A DNA stretch of 64,000 bases, taken from NCBI GenBank assembly GCA_016618085.1, contig JABLTG010000012.1, positions 1 to 64,000 on the forward strand, given 5' to 3'. A program made the translations under genes and the position numbers. Below the pieces are notes generated by a model that saw nothing but the letters and a program-made list of their open reading frames with translations, made no database searches and was not told where the DNA came from. Shown here piece after piece: positions 22,388 through 36,251 of the stretch. The stretch is from Neovahlkampfia damariscottae (lineage: Eukaryota; Heterolobosea; Selenaionea; Neovahlkampfiida; Neovahlkampfiidae). Numbering within the stretch: position 1 is the first letter of the stretch; each line of letters starts with the position of its first letter.

Positions 22388-24874
22388 TTATTCATTTGAT
22401 TCTTTCATCAAAAATTCAACCCATAATTGTGAAAAACTTCTTTGTTTTTCAGATAATTTTGAATTAGGAGAAGTAGGAGGGCCAGTTGAAGAAAACCAAC
22501 CTGAAATATATCCAGTTGATGATTTCCCTGTTATCCAATCTAATTTTTCTTTTTCAAAATTTGTTAATCTTAAAGTAGATGATAACAAATTCAATACTTG
22601 ATCTTCCTTATTTTCAAGATATCTCAATAATAAATTAATTATAATTCTTCTATCCACTAAATTTATATCATTTACACGTGCTATTGATTCTTGTAACATT
22701 TGATAAAAATAATTTGATTTCAAAATTGACTTATTTAATGTTTCTTTCATTTTATAATACTCATCTTCCATTGAAATTAAATTTTCATTTTTTTGTTTTA
22801 ATTCATTTGAAAGTGTTTCAAATTTATTTAAATTTACTTTTAATGTCTCAATTTCTTGTTTTTTCTTTTCAATATTTTTTTCTAATTTTAGAATTTCTTG
22901 TTGAGATTCTTCTTGAAATACTTCGAGTACATTCTCGAAATCATTCAAAGCTTTTTCGTTCTCATCTAAAACTCTATTTTTTTTATTTATTTCAAATTGT
23001 AATGAAGAAATCTCACTTTCATAATTTGATATTTGTCCAATCAAATCTTCATACTTTTTCTCTTCATCTCCCATACTAAAAATTAAGTTTTACATAAATT
23101 TTATAACTCACATGCTTTGATTTTTCATTAATTCTAAATCTAATAATTCCTGTGATTTCACAAAATCTTCTTTTGATTTTTCTAATGCTTGTTCTATACG
23201 TATATTTTGTTTTGTCAATTTATCGATTTTTTTGTTTAAAACATCAATAGTATCTTGATAATTCATTTTTGTTTCTTTCAATTTGAAATTTAATTCATTT
23301 AATTCAATATTTAATCTTTCAATTTTTCTGAAAATTTAACATTTACTTCATATATCTTACACTGATTTTTCTTCACTTTTTGCTTTATATGTTTGAACAT
23401 CTGTTTGTAAAGATCCAATTTGTGAACTTGAATTATTTTTTGCATTATTCATTTTTTCTTGAAAAGACTTCAATAAATTTGCTTTTTCTTCTGTTAAATT
23501 TACATTGATTGTATTTAAAATTTCATTTTTTTCCTTTGATTCTAATAATTCAATTAAAATCTTAATCAATTGCTCAACCGTTTGAAAATCACATGGAACT
23601 TCTGGATTTATTGAGAACTCTTTACAAAGACTTGGATTTTTTGTTAATTCTTTAACACACAATAGAGTATTAAAATTAGTAACTTTTTGAGACAATGAGT
23701 CTAAAATTTGATTTAAAATATCTTCTTTTTCTTCAATTCTGACACCATATTGATTTAATAGGTTCATTATTTTTTCTTGAAATTGTTGGAATTCTTTGGA
23801 GATTTCTTGATTGGATAACTCTTTTTTTTTATTTTCTTCTTCTAAATGATGTAATTTTAAATTTTGATTTTTTAAAAATTCAATTGATTCAGTTAAATTT
23901 AATTTTGATCCTTCTGTCAGAATCAACAACTGTTTTTCAATCATTCCATTTTCGTTCATTATATTTTTATTGGTCATTTGATTTTCCATCATTTTTTGTT
24001 CAACGTTTTCTAATTTTTTTGTAAAATTCATTTGAAATAAATGTATTTTTGATAAAACTATTGAAAAAGAATTAATGATATTTTTTTTAAAAATTACATT
24101 CTTCTTGTTCTTCCTCATCTGAACCTTCAATTTCGTTCATAATTTCTTCAATAATTTCGAAATATTCTTTTGATGTTTGTATTTTATTTTCACAAGTACT
24201 TTTCTCTTCTATTTTTGATTGTTCATCAGAATACGCATTTTCTTGGTTATTTTCTTCTTTTTTTATTGTAGGAGAGTTTTCTTCTTCAATTTCTTTGTTC
24301 ATTTCTTTTTCATTCTCCTTTTGATCTTTTTTCAAATTTTCATATTTTTCTTTTGTTTTATTCAGTTTGTCCATTTTTAGTTTCATTCTTTTTTTCGTTT
24401 CTTCTTCTTTTGTATTAATAATTTTCAAAAAATTGGAAAAGAATTTTTTGATATCTTCGATTTCGGAAATATTTGATTCATTTTCACCTTTTAAATTCAA
24501 AGAGACACTCTTTGTCAAATTGATATCTTCTTCTTTTAAATATTTTTAATCAATAATTTCTTACCAATTTTATTCCCAGACAAGAGTTGTTTTTTTAGAA
24601 TTTTAATTTCTTCATCTTTTTTTTCTAATATAGTTTGAAATTCTTTGTGTTGATTTTTAAATTGTTCTTCAAAAGATTCACTTAATTTTTTTAAGTTTTC
24701 ATTTTTTTCTTGAAGGTTCAATTGTAATTCTTCAATTTGTTGTTGATTTGTTTGTTGTAACCTTCTGGGTGTTATTTTTTGAATTTGATTTTCTTCATCT
24801 TCCTCATCTTCTTCTTTTAATACTTCAGTGGTGAACTCTTGTATTCCTTTTGTGAAACTGTTCCAGTAAGACAT
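22388..24874 (-). CDS. Golgin with GRAB-type C-terminus (GMAP-210/Rud3-like)
   Basis: An almost entirely coiled-coil protein of several exons. The N-terminus MSYWNSFTKGIQEFTTEVL could be an amphipathic, curvature-sensing ALPS-like helix, as in GMAP-210. Near the C-terminus VDRRIIINLLLRYLENKED ... LLSSTLRLTNFEKEKLDW matches the GRIP-related Arf-binding (GRAB) domain, which docks on Arf1-GTP at the cis-Golgi. The tail is Ser/Gly-rich (GKSSTGYISGWFSSTGPP). It would tether vesicles at the Golgi. The gene is divergent from a PPP1R21-like gene across 100 bp that hold CCAAT boxes in both orientations. Confidence 0.75.
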
Positions 24875-24974
24875 TCACCAAGTTTTTATTCAAAAATACT
24901 CCAATTCAGATTATTGGTCAATTTTTTATTTTAGAAGCTTTTACTTTTTTTCAAGGTCTGTGAAAAGAATCAAA
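24875..24974. promoter_or_regulatory. Shared divergent promoter of golgin and PPP1R21-like genes
   Basis: Only 100 bp separate two divergent start codons. The interval contains CCAAT (about 24900) and ATTGGTCA (about 24913) within 20 bases, one on each strand. A single bidirectional, NF-Y-type promoter is the simplest reading. Confidence 0.6.
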
Positions 24975-27345
24975 ATGATTCAATTATCAAAAGAGAAATA
25001 TGATTCCCTTGTAGCTGAGTTTCATAAATTAAAAAATTCAAATTCAAAATATCAACAAGAATTAGAAATTGTAACAATGGAAAAAAAAAAAAAGTTTTTA
25101 ACAAATTTTCAAAGAATCACAAAGAAATTGATGGTTTGAATAAAAAATTAAAAGAAAAAGAGAAAGAAATGAAAAAAAAACAACAAAAAATGGAAACTGT
25201 GGAATATAATAATCAAAGGTTGGAAAAAAGACTTGCACAGTTGATGTTTGATTTTGATGATCATCAAAAAAATAAGAGAGAATCTTCTTTTTTTTCTTTT
25301 TTTGGTCGAAGTAAAAACCAGAAAATATTTTAAAACTAAAACTATAGATCCTTCGAATGAAGAACAATTACAAAAAGAATTAGAAGTCGCAAGAGAAGAA
25401 TTATCACAAAAAATTAAAGAAATATCACGTTTGAACAAGATCATTTTCGATATGAAAAATTCAAAAGAAAAAGACATTCTCAATCTTGAAATTGAAAAAT
25501 TGTAACTGACAAAAATTTTTAAATTTTCAAAAGAAAGGAGAAATTAAATTCTGAAGCTAAAAAGAATGAAGATGCCATTGTAGAAATTGAAAAATTAAAA
25601 AATTCTAATATAAAATTAAAAGCTGAATTAAAATTAAAAGATAATGCTTTAATTAGTGATTCTGAAAATTATTTTAATCAATTAAATATACCTGCTTATG
25701 AAAAAAAGCAAGATAAAAGAGAAATACTTCAAGAAATTTTATTAAAATCAAATGATTTAATTCAAGTGGCAAATTTATTGGATGAGCATTTAATTAGACG
25801 ACATTTACCTTTAAAAAAGAATAGTCATTTAAATGAATTTTTTCATAAAAAATTAAATTTTAATCAAAATTTAAAAGAATTTAGGTAGGAACAAAATTAA
25901 TTAAATTTTTCAAAAGATATTGGATGGAAATATCAGAAATTCTATTTTTAAAATTTATAATTCTCTTTGAAAATCATAACGTTGTTGGAAGTGATAACTT
26001 TGAATTTAAATTTTATAATATCTCATTTAAGCACTCAAATTTAATTTCCAAATTTGCCAAATTTTTCGATTTTTTAGAAGAAATTATTGAAAAATATGAA
26101 AAGTATCATTTTAATAAAACTACAAAAGAAAAGAGAGTTTGTAGAAAACAAAGAATGAATTTTTCAGAAAGCGAAGAATTCTTTTCTTCAAGTTTATCTA
26201 CAACTTTAAATTTACCTTTGATCGATTTTTTTGAATCATTTAAAATATTCTCAAATGAATTAAAAGTTTATTTGAAAGAAGAGAACAATGACGGAATTTT
26301 AAATTTAATTCAAAAATTTGAAGATGAATTATATACTTTGACTCAATTAGAATTAAATAGAAGTGATTCTCAACAAACTAAAAACATAAATATTGCCAAT
26401 CAAAATGGATCAAATTCACCTAGTTCCTTGAATTATTTTAAAGATGGAAATTCTGAAATTGTGAATTTAAAAAAACGTTCAGTAGCCTTCAAAACATTAA
26501 TAAATGAAAATTTAAAATTAGAATTAAACAACTTAAATGAAAACCAAATTATATCACAAGAAGATGCTGTTGAATATAGATCACAAACAATTGAATTGAA
26601 TGAAATGATTTTAAAATTAAAAGAAAAAATCAAAGATCAAAAATTAGAAATCTTAAGATTTCAAAATGAATTAGAAAATTGTAGAAATTTAAATTTATCA
26701 TATGAAAAAGAATGTTATGATGTTTTTGTAAAATTACAAATGATTTTACAACAATACACAGAATTAGATTCAAATCAAATTGTCCAATTATCAAACGAAG
26801 AGAATATTTCTTCATCCTTTTCAAATTTTTATCATTTTGTGAAAAACATAATTCAACATCTTCAAAAGGAATTAGATCGTGTTAATGCTGAAAGATCAAA
26901 ATTACAAAATTTATTGACCAAATCATTGTTATCCAAATCAAAAAATTCATCCAACGAAATTTCAGAAGAAGATCAAGAAGAAGAAGGGTCAATACAACAA
27001 GAATCATCATTATTGATCAAAGAAGTTAAAATTTCTGAAGATGATTTTTTTTCTTCAGAATCTGTTGATAGAGAACATCGTTTAAAAGAAAAATATGAAA
27101 CAAAAATTAATTATCTTTTGGGTCAAATTGAAGCATGTGACTTAAAAAGTTGTGATTATAGAATTCAATGGCAATTAGCTGTTTCAGAATTGGAAGAATC
27201 TTCAAAAATTGAAAAACAATTATCTGTTCAATTGACTCATTTGAGAGATATTTTAGAGCAAACACAAGATGAATTGAACACAACAAAAATTAATTATGAA
27301 AATCAAATTGCTCTTTTATCTTTAAAATTAACATCGGATCAATAA
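24975..27345 (+). CDS. PPP1R21: PPP1R21-like coiled-coil protein (FERRY complex subunit)
   Basis: Start MIQLSKEKYDSLVAEFHKLK. The N-terminal coiled coil resembles the KLRAQ region (Y-N-N-Q-R-L-E-K-R-L segment near 25205-25240). The distal half is a long 473-codon exon with further coils, and the extreme C-terminus QDELNTTKINYENQIALLSL matches the conserved PPP1R21 ending that reads TTKRSYEDQLSMMSDHL in animals. In animals PPP1R21 is a subunit of the FERRY complex, which links early endosomes (Rab5) to mRNA transport. Several introns lie in the first 900 bp (near 25083, 25315, 25503 and 25885). Family assignment rests on the two ends. Confidence 0.7.
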
Positions 27346-27380
27346 ATTCTTTTTTCAAAACTTAACGAATAATATTGATT

Positions 27381-28859
<1,479 letters not shown>

Positions 28860-28893
28860 ATTCTCAGAGGATTGGTGGAAAATTATTCATCCA
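28860..28893. promoter_or_regulatory. 34-bp divergent promoter (aminotransferase/VPS36)
   Basis: The two divergent ATG codons are separated by 34 bp. The interval contains ATTGG (28871-28875), and CCAAT overlaps the VPS36 start codon (CCAATG, 28891-28896). Either transcription starts inside the neighbouring coding region or 5' leaders are nearly absent. Confidence 0.6.
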
Positions 28894-30137
28894 ATGAAGT
28901 ATTTCGAAAAAGTTGAGTTGAGTAGTTCAGGTTTGTCAAAAAAAAGTTAAATTTAAAAGGGAGACCTCAATTGATAGAAGATGAAATAGAATGCCTTACA
29001 GTCACAAATTTGAACATTGAAGATTCCAAAGGGTTTGAAAAGAAATTAATTTTAAACAAAAAATTTAAACTAGAAAATCTTTCAAAAACTCAAAAATAAC
29101 GATTACAACACATAGATTATTATATTTAGATCTAAAAGACCCAAAAGGTACATCTTTAGAAAATATCCAAAATATCGAAAAACACGTAAGAAATAATTCA
29201 TTTCTTTTTAAATTTTAAGTCTCCATTATTTTTTGGAAGTACAAAAGTACATATCATATTTAAAGATGAACTGTTAAAATTAAGTTTTGGAGATAAAAAA
29301 CATGATTTATTTCATGAAACATTAGAAATTCAATTAAAAAAAAAGAGGTATTTTTTTTGTTTGAATTAAATTTAAAAAGTTGGTTAGTAAAAAAGAAAGT
29401 TGAAAAAAAGACATTTTCTACAACATCAGCAGGTATAACAGGTATCAGTAGAACAGTTAAATCACAAGAAGAAACAGAATCAAAAACTTTAAAAGAAGCT
29501 TTCAAAGATATTGATTCTTTGATGGTAAACGCAAAAGAACTTGTAGAATTAGCTGGAAAATTTTCAGAAAAAGTGAAAAAAGGAGACAAATTATCAAAAG
29601 AAGACACAAAAGTAAAAGATTTTCTTATTACAATGGGAATAACATCACCAGTAACAAAACAAGCAACAGGTAAGAATTAAAGTTTTAAAATATTGAAAAA
29701 TAGGTACTTTATATCATGAGGAATTGGCTAAACAATTGTCAGATTATTTACCAAAACATTTAGAAAAGAATGGAATGATTGCATTGACAGATGCATTTTG
29801 TCTATATAATAGAGCTAGAGGAACAGATTTAATAAGTCCAGAAGATATGTATCGTGCATGTTCTTTATTTGATCAACTTGATCTAAATTTAACATTGAAG
29901 AAATTTGATAGTGGTGTAATTGTCATTCAATCCAAAAAATATAATTTACAACAAGTATCAAAAACACTTAGTAAATTAATAGAAGAAAAAGGATCTTTAA
30001 CATCTGTTGAACTATCACAAGAAATGGGTATTTCAATCATTTTAGCAAAAGAACAATTAATTGCAACTGAGTCAATGGGTATATTGTGTAGAGATGATTC
30101 ACTTGAAGGAATTAGATTTTATTTGAATATATTTTAA
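28894..30137 (+). CDS. VPS36: ESCRT-II subunit VPS36
   Basis: A GLUE-domain-like N-terminus over small exons (RPQLIEDEIECLTV, ITTHRLLYLDLKD, SPLFFGSTKVHIIFKD), then the EAP30 linker GITGISRTVKSQEETESKT, LKEAFKDIDSLMVNAKELVE, and two winged helices (NRARGTDLISPEDMYRACSL; SKTLSKLIEEKGSLTSVELS). The GLUE domain binds PI3P and ubiquitin; the winged helices assemble with VPS22 and VPS25 in multivesicular body sorting. The first intron (28931-28959) is 29 nt. Short introns also lie near 29035-29095, 29190, 29345 and 29670-29702. No NZF zinc finger is seen, as in animals. Confidence 0.9.
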
Positions 30138-30153
30138 TTCTATTGTGTTGAAA

Positions 30154-31801
30154 TTATTCATTTATCTTTTTTTCATCATTGTCCAATAATTGTTGGTCTA
30201 ATGTATCTTCCTCTTGATCACTTAATTCAATATTAAATTGATCTTCCGCAATTGATTCTTCTTCAATTTGACTTTTTGTCATCATATCTAATTCATCTTC
30301 ATCTTCATCTGCTATTTGTTTCGATTCAACATATCTTTCATTTCCCTCAATAGGTTTCCAAATATAGCAAATTGAAACGAAAGCAATGAAATAAAGTAAT
30401 TCCCAAAAACAATCAAAAACGAAATTTAAATAATAAAAAGGTTGGAAATTTTCAATGAACTCAAATAGGATATTTAAAATCATCCAATTAACACAAAGTA
30501 ATACATAAATGAAAACCAATACTTTGAATTTTGAATACAATGATAATTTGAATGATTGTTTTGTTTCTGATAATTCATTGATTGTACTTCTCAATTCAAT
30601 AAATATCCAAACAAACATAATTGCATCAATTAAACAAACAGGTATCACAAGTATTATCAATGTAACTTTAGTGAAATAATCATAAAAAAATAAAATTCTA
30701 CTAATTTCATAAATTGAATATCCAATGAAATAAGTAAATGAATAAATTGTAATCATATATTTTTTGTTTGTTGTAATATCAGAAAAAACAGTTGACATTC
30801 CTAAAAATGTAAAAAAATAAACAAAATTTATACCCATTGCGACAAGCAATACTAAAATTCTAGAGAGACATTTTTTGATCATTGTCAAAACTACAGAAAT
30901 CAAAATAATTAATGATGCTATTAAAATGTTAGAGATGAATTCCTTACAATGATATCCAAGCCAATTTGTAAGGAAATAATCAAAAAATATGAATGAAACT
31001 TGAAAAATATTCAACATTAAAACAATAGTTATCCAATTCTAGATTTAGTGATATTTCATTGTTTTACTTGTAAATTTAATACAGATGAACGATATTTTAA
31101 TATAAAATAAAACCAAACAAAACCAAATATCAAGTACAAAATAATCAAACCACCATAAAACTATATTTTAGTAAATTAATTATTTTACAGGATAATATCC
31201 GATAGATTCACTTTGTAGATATCCATATGGATTCATTAATTCTATTTTTCCATTTATTTTTATTTCAACATTTTCTGTTTCTTTTTGTGTACATTTTATA
31301 ATGAAAATTGAGTACATGGCAAATTTTTTAATATTTAAATCAAAATTAAATTTCAATTGTTTAGTTGATAAATAATCATGTTTAACGATCATATTATCAC
31401 TTGCTACTCTTGAAGGAACAACAAAATTATTTTCACATTTGAACTTTAAGTTTTAAAAAGATTGAGTTGTTACTTGATTCAGTTTATTCACTTGAAAGTA
31501 AGTTGAAAGTAAGTCTTTCTCAAGGAATATAAATGAAATTGGTGTTTTTGTATTCGAAGACATGTCAACTTTTGGTTTTAACTTTTTTTTTTTTTTTACT
31601 TGAAGATTTGAAATATCCTGATGGAAACATACCTGCATTATATTGGTACAATACACTTCCAACATTTTGGGAAAGTGTGTACTGAAGTGTGGTTGTTAGT
31701 TTTTTTAAATCTAGTTTTACTTTTGTATTCTCAAATGTTATTAAATTTGAATTGACTGCCACATAAAAAGAAACAAACAGTAGTAATAACAATTTCTTCA
31801 T
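30154..31801 (-). CDS. GOST-family (Lung 7-TM) Golgi membrane protein, GPR107/TMEM87-like
   Basis: Start MKKLLLLLFVSFYVAVNSN is a clear signal peptide and lies ~25 bp from a CCAATCA/TGATTGG box (31826-31832). A beta-rich luminal region follows in small exons. The last exon gives about seven membrane helices with family marks: a conserved Tyr/Asp region at FFYDYFTKV, ETKQSFKLSLYSKFKVLVF after TM5, and CYIWKPIEGNERY, the tail motif of Lung seven-transmembrane proteins. The acidic cytosolic tail ends DNDEKKINE. Members act in Golgi-endosome trafficking. Confidence 0.8.
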
Positions 31802-31897
31802 CTTTTTGTGCTTCTTAGTAGTTGACCAATCAGTGTGTACTTCCAACAGTATTGATCAAGATGAATGAAAAAAAACAAAAATGTCAAAATAATATAT

Positions 31898-33473
31898 TTA
31901 TAATTCTTTTTCTCTTAGAATCAATTTCCAAATTCTAACAGTACCATCATCACTACAAGATGCGAACATATCATTCCGAACAGGATTCCAACAAATTGAA
32001 TTAATAATATTTTCATGTCCAGATAATTTATCTAATAAAATATTATTCTTTTGATCCCAAATATATATCTTAAAATCTTCACTTCCACTTGCAATAAACA
32101 TATCATTCTTACCACCAAAACAACATCTCAAAACATATTTTGTTTGAGTATGACCTTTAAAATACTTTATCAATTTATTGTCTTTTAAACTCCACATTGA
32201 GATATAACCAATATCTGATCAAAAATAAAAAAAAAAAAGGGTTAACAAACCATCTTCTTTTGCAATTGTTGTCAATAAAAATTGAGAGCATTTTGAAATA
32301 TGAAGAGATGTAATTGAATCATTTTCTAATAAAGTATAACATTGATCTTTTTGTTTTGGATTGTAAATATGAATTTTTTTGTTATGAGATATTACAATTA
32401 ATTTTTTACCATCAGGAGATACTTGTAAATCTTGTATTTTATAATTCATTTTCCATTCATCAATTGGATCATCTTGATGAATATTCCAAAATTGAATTGA
32501 TTTGTCATTTCCACCACCTGCTGAAATGAAATGTATATTATCCGATAACCAAGAAATTGATGAAATTTTATCTTTATGATTTTCAAATTTTCTTATTTGA
32601 AAACCATTTGATTTATTCCATAAAATGATTGATTTATCATTTGAACAAGATAATAACATTGAATTATCATTGGACCATTTTATCATTGAAACAACATCAT
32701 CATGACCTTTACATTGAATTGGTTTTGAATCAATTTCTTTTAAATCATAAATAAAAATTAATTTATCAGCAGAACAAGATGCTAAATATTTTCCATCATT
32801 TGAAAATTCAATATTCCAAACTTCATCAGTGTGATATTTCAATATTTTGAATACATCTTTTGGTAAAAGTTTGGAAGGTGATATTTCTTCTTCTAATAAT
32901 GAATATGAATCAATAGATTTCAATAATAATTTCTCTAAACGATTTTCTGGAATCATTAAATTTGGTGAAATATATTCTTGTAAATCTATTAATAACTCTT
33001 CTCTATTTGTATATTTTGATCTTTTTTTTAAGTCATCTATATTTGAACACATGATTAAACATGCTAATTTATGTAATTGTTTTGAATCTTTTGTGTTTGG
33101 TTTCAATTCTTCTCTTAATACTTTTAATGATTCTTTTATGTTCTTTTGTTCTAATAATTCAATATATTTTTGTCTATAAATTAAAAACTTTACACAAATT
33201 ATATGTTCTTCATCCAGATTAAGTATATCTAAACTTGAAATTACCTTTAAAAAAATAATTAGTTTTTTAGTTTCAATTTCTTACTTGATTCCAATTTCCA
33301 TCAAGAATATTCTCTCTCAAATTATGAATATTTTCTGCATGTAATAAAATTGAACTTTCTTTTTCTAAATTTAAAGCCGTTTCTTTATAATTTAAAGAAT
33401 TTAAAGTTTGTATTAATAATCTAGTAAGTTCAGTTTTATTTAATCCATGTTTAGTATAATTTTCATTTGACAT
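31898..33473 (-). CDS. WDR26: WDR26/GID7-like LisH-CTLH-WD40 protein
   Basis: N-terminal LisH (NKTELTRLLIQTLNSLNYKE), then CTLH (ENIHNLRENILDGNWNQV ... KYIELLEQKNIKESLKVLR), then a WD40 propeller starting at about LKYHTDEVWNIEFS with repeats DGKYLASCSADKLIFIYDL, DNSMLLSCSNDKSIILW, and the last DMFASCSDDGTVRIWKL. This is the architecture of the scaffold subunit of the GID/CTLH ubiquitin ligase, which recruits substrates and drives supramolecular assembly. Two or three short introns (near 33180-33290 and 32200-32235). The neighbouring gene is divergent across 120 bp with one CCAAT. Confidence 0.9.
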
Positions 33474-33593
33474 ATCTGTTTTTCGCCTTTTGGTTGGGCG
33501 TTCTTCTTCTGAAGGTATGAAAGACGTTTTGCTTGAAGAAAAGAAAATCTTTTTCTAATTATCCAATGAAACGAATTGTGTTTTTGAAGAAAA

Positions 33594-33989
33594 ATGTTGG
33601 ACAAAATTAAAGGAAAATATCAATTATTAACAGCTAATTTTATAACACAACCTGCTTATATTGGTGCAATTGGTGTATTTGGACTCATAGGTTTTTCAAT
33701 AAGTAAAAAAAAAAAAATAAATAATTCTTTTCAAGTTTTCTCTTCAAAATATAATAGACATCATCAAGAAAAAGTTGCCAAAGAAAATATTCAACAATTA
33801 GAAAAGAAATATATTGATGAATATTATTCAATGGATTTAAAACCAAGAAAAAAGAATATTCAATTACAACCTAGTATTTATTTTTTGAAATTTTATAAAA
33901 CACAACAAGAAGAAAATGATTTTATCAATAAAATATTTCCAGAACTTGTCAAATTACAACAAAAAACAAATAACTATGAAAAAGAATAA
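33594..33989 (+). CDS. Small single-pass membrane protein of unknown function
   Basis: About 120-131 residues. One hydrophobic helix at about residues 20-40 (YIGAIGVFGLIGFSI) is followed by a basic, Lys/Gln-rich soluble part. A 33-nt A-rich stretch at about 33703-33735 begins GT and ends AG, and can be spliced or read through without a frame change, so two products are possible. CCAAT lies at about 33560. No family recognised; the N-terminal shape would suit a mitochondrial or ER membrane protein. Confidence 0.6.
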   Translation: MLDKIKGKYQLLTANFITQPAYIGAIGVFGLIGFSISKKKKINNSFQVFSSKYNRHHQEKVAKENIQQLEKKYIDEYYSMDLKPRKKNIQLQPSIYFLKFYKTQQEENDFINKIFPELVKLQQKTNNYEKE

Positions 33990-34019
33990 AATCAATTATT
34001 TTTTTTTAACCAACCAAAA

Positions 34020-35681
34020 ATGGCCACATCAATTTCGCAGTTTTTCGTGATGTCTCCAAGGTGAACAAATAATTAAAAAAAAATTAAAACTAAAAATAGA
34101 GGAGACAAAGTCATTGCAAAAGATTGTAAGATCTAACAAATTTATAATATTTTAAAAAGTTCGTTATGACATTATTTCTGGTTCTGAAGAAATATTTTTC
34201 AGGAAATGTCGTTTAGAGTTTTTAGGTGATCCACCACCATGTTTTGTAAGAAAAATTTAAATATAACCATTAGAATTCCAACGGAATTAATTTTATTCAT
34301 ATAAGAAAAAATCAGTTATTCTTTGTTGTGTAAGTTTGAATTAAAAAATTAAAAATCAAGTACCACAAGAAGAAATGGATCAATATCTCTTATATGTGAA
34401 TGTTTATATCGTATTTCAAATTTATTTAAAGATTATACTGGTGATTTGACTGAAGATTCATTAAGAAAGAATTTCCTTTTAGTTTATGAAATTTTGGATG
34501 AAGTATTTGATTTTGGACAAATACAAAATACATCTAGTAAAGATTTAAAATATTATACATTCAATGAACCTATTGAAAGTAAAAAAAAAAAAAAAAGGAA
34601 TTTTAAAACAAATAGTTGAAAAGGAATCTATTAGTTTAATAAGGAATACATTAAACGTAAACTTAATTTGAAATTAATAATTTTAGAATTTGAAAATTAC
34701 AACTGACAAAACTGTTATTGAATCAGATGCAGCTAAAAAACCTGTACAAACAACAAAATATAAAAAGAATGAAATATTTGTTGATGTTTTAGAAAGAATA
34801 AATTTAATTTTTGATGATGAAGGAAATACACTTTATTGTGAAATTGTAGGATCAATTATAATGAGATCATTCTTAACTGGAAAACCAATAATCAGAATGG
34901 GTTTAAATGAAGATTTAATCATTGGAAAAAGTAAAAAAGAAAAAGAATTTAATTTTAAAAAGAGAATAAATCATATGAAATATCAATTGATTCAATTAAT
35001 TTTAATTCAATTGTAGATACTCATGCATTTGAAAAAATGAAAATATTAAGTTTTTTACCACCAGATGGTGAGTTTACAGTTTTGAATTATAGAGTTGTTA
35101 GTAATTATAATAAACCATTTAAAGTTTTTCCCTTCATTGAAAAACAAGGAAAGTATAAAGCAGAATTGATTGTAAAAGTTAGAGCTGAATTATCAAAAGA
35201 TAAATATGGAAGTAATATATTAATTAAAATACCATTGATGCAAACAACCAATAGTATTTTAGTTGAATTTGGTGAAGAATCAAGTGATAATTTTTATGAA
35301 TGGAAAGCAAGTGAAAAAAGTAAAAAAAAAATATATACATTTTTGACAATTAGCAATTTTATGGGGAATTAAAAGATTAGACGGACAGGTACTTTTTCTA
35401 TTTTTAATTCCTTTTTTTAGACAGAAAAAACGATTCGAATAAGATTTGCTTCTGATTTTGAAATTCCAGACGAAAATGCTAAAAAGTTAATGGGACCAAT
35501 TTCATTGAAATTTGAATTACCTATGCATAATATGAGGTATTTATTCATTTTTGTTATTTTTAATATTTCAAGTGGTCTTTGCATTAGATTCTTGAAATTT
35601 GAAGAAAGAAATGAGAATTATTCACCAAAAAGATGGATTAGATATATTACACAAGGTACCAATTATATACAAAGATTATAA
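34020..35681 (+). CDS. AP4M1: AP-4 complex mu subunit
   Basis: Start MATSISQFFVMSPRGDKVIA matches the longin-like N-terminus of adaptor mu chains. Later exons: NFIHIRKNQLFFV-type strand, LVYEILDEVFDFGQIQNTS, then the mu homology domain starting KKNEIFVDVLERINLIFDDE with IMRSFLTGKPIIRMGLNEDL and ILSFLPPDGEFTVLNYRV, and the AP-4-like ending FELPMHNM ... GLCIRFLKFEERN ... PKRWIRYITQGTNYIQRL. The C-terminal end resembles human AP4M1 more than mu1-mu3. AP-4 sorts cargo at the trans-Golgi. At least eight introns; the promoter has a CCAACCA variant just before the ATG. Confidence 0.88.
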
Positions 35682-35755
35682 AATATATGTAAAAAAACTT
35701 CCTTGAAATAAAATATTTAACTTTTTTTTGAGTGTTTTTTTTTAGCCAATCAAAA

Positions 35756-36159
35756 ATGAGTGAACGGATTTGTGTGGTAAGAGGAGAGCAAACAAATAAA
35801 ATTTTTAGGTCTGTGAATGTGGAAATAGAAATACACCCAAAACTACCTTCTCATGTAGGTATAAAATTCATGAGAAAAACTATGAATTGTTCAACACTTT
35901 CTTTTCAAAAGAGTTGGAATATGGTGAACTTTGTGACAGGTGGTACGGATAAATTTATTTTTAAAAATATAACAGCTACAGACTTTGGTATAAACACAAA
36001 AGAGGAGAAGGTCCAAAACCAATTGCCAAACCAACAGCAATGACAGCAAAATCAGAAAGCGACTTTATGTCAAAATTAAAAAATTATGTAAAAGAAAATG
36101 AACAAAGAAAATCAAAAAGAAAAATAAATCCAATTAGAAGTGCTTTTAATAACCTTTAA
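35756..36159 (+). CDS. Small zinc-finger protein, possibly FAM60A/SINHCAF-like
   Basis: Three exons: MSERICV, a 32-nt intron, VCECGNRNTPKTTFSCRY, then ELFNTFFSKELEYGELCDS, a ~39-nt intron (near 35938-35977), and YRLWYKHKRGEGPKPIAKP with a basic tail ending RSAFNNL. Unspliced reading gives a different, unlikely protein. Cys pairs (C-x2-C, then GELCDSYRLWYKHK) recall the zinc-binding start of FAM60A/SINHCAF, a Sin3 deacetylase subunit with GDICNACVLLVKRWKK, but the match is short. The CCAATCA box (35746-35752) is only 3 bases from the ATG. Confidence 0.5.
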
Positions 36160-36251
36160 AAACTCATACAATAAAAATCAGTTCAAAAAAAAATTGGTAA
36201 TGTGTCTGCTCAATTTTGATTTGTCACACTTTTGCAAAAATTGACAAATAT

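Noticed and set aside
22678-23079. Leu/Phe-rich plus-strand open frame as a membrane protein
   Set aside because: It is antisense to the golgin coiled coil and follows its codon pattern.
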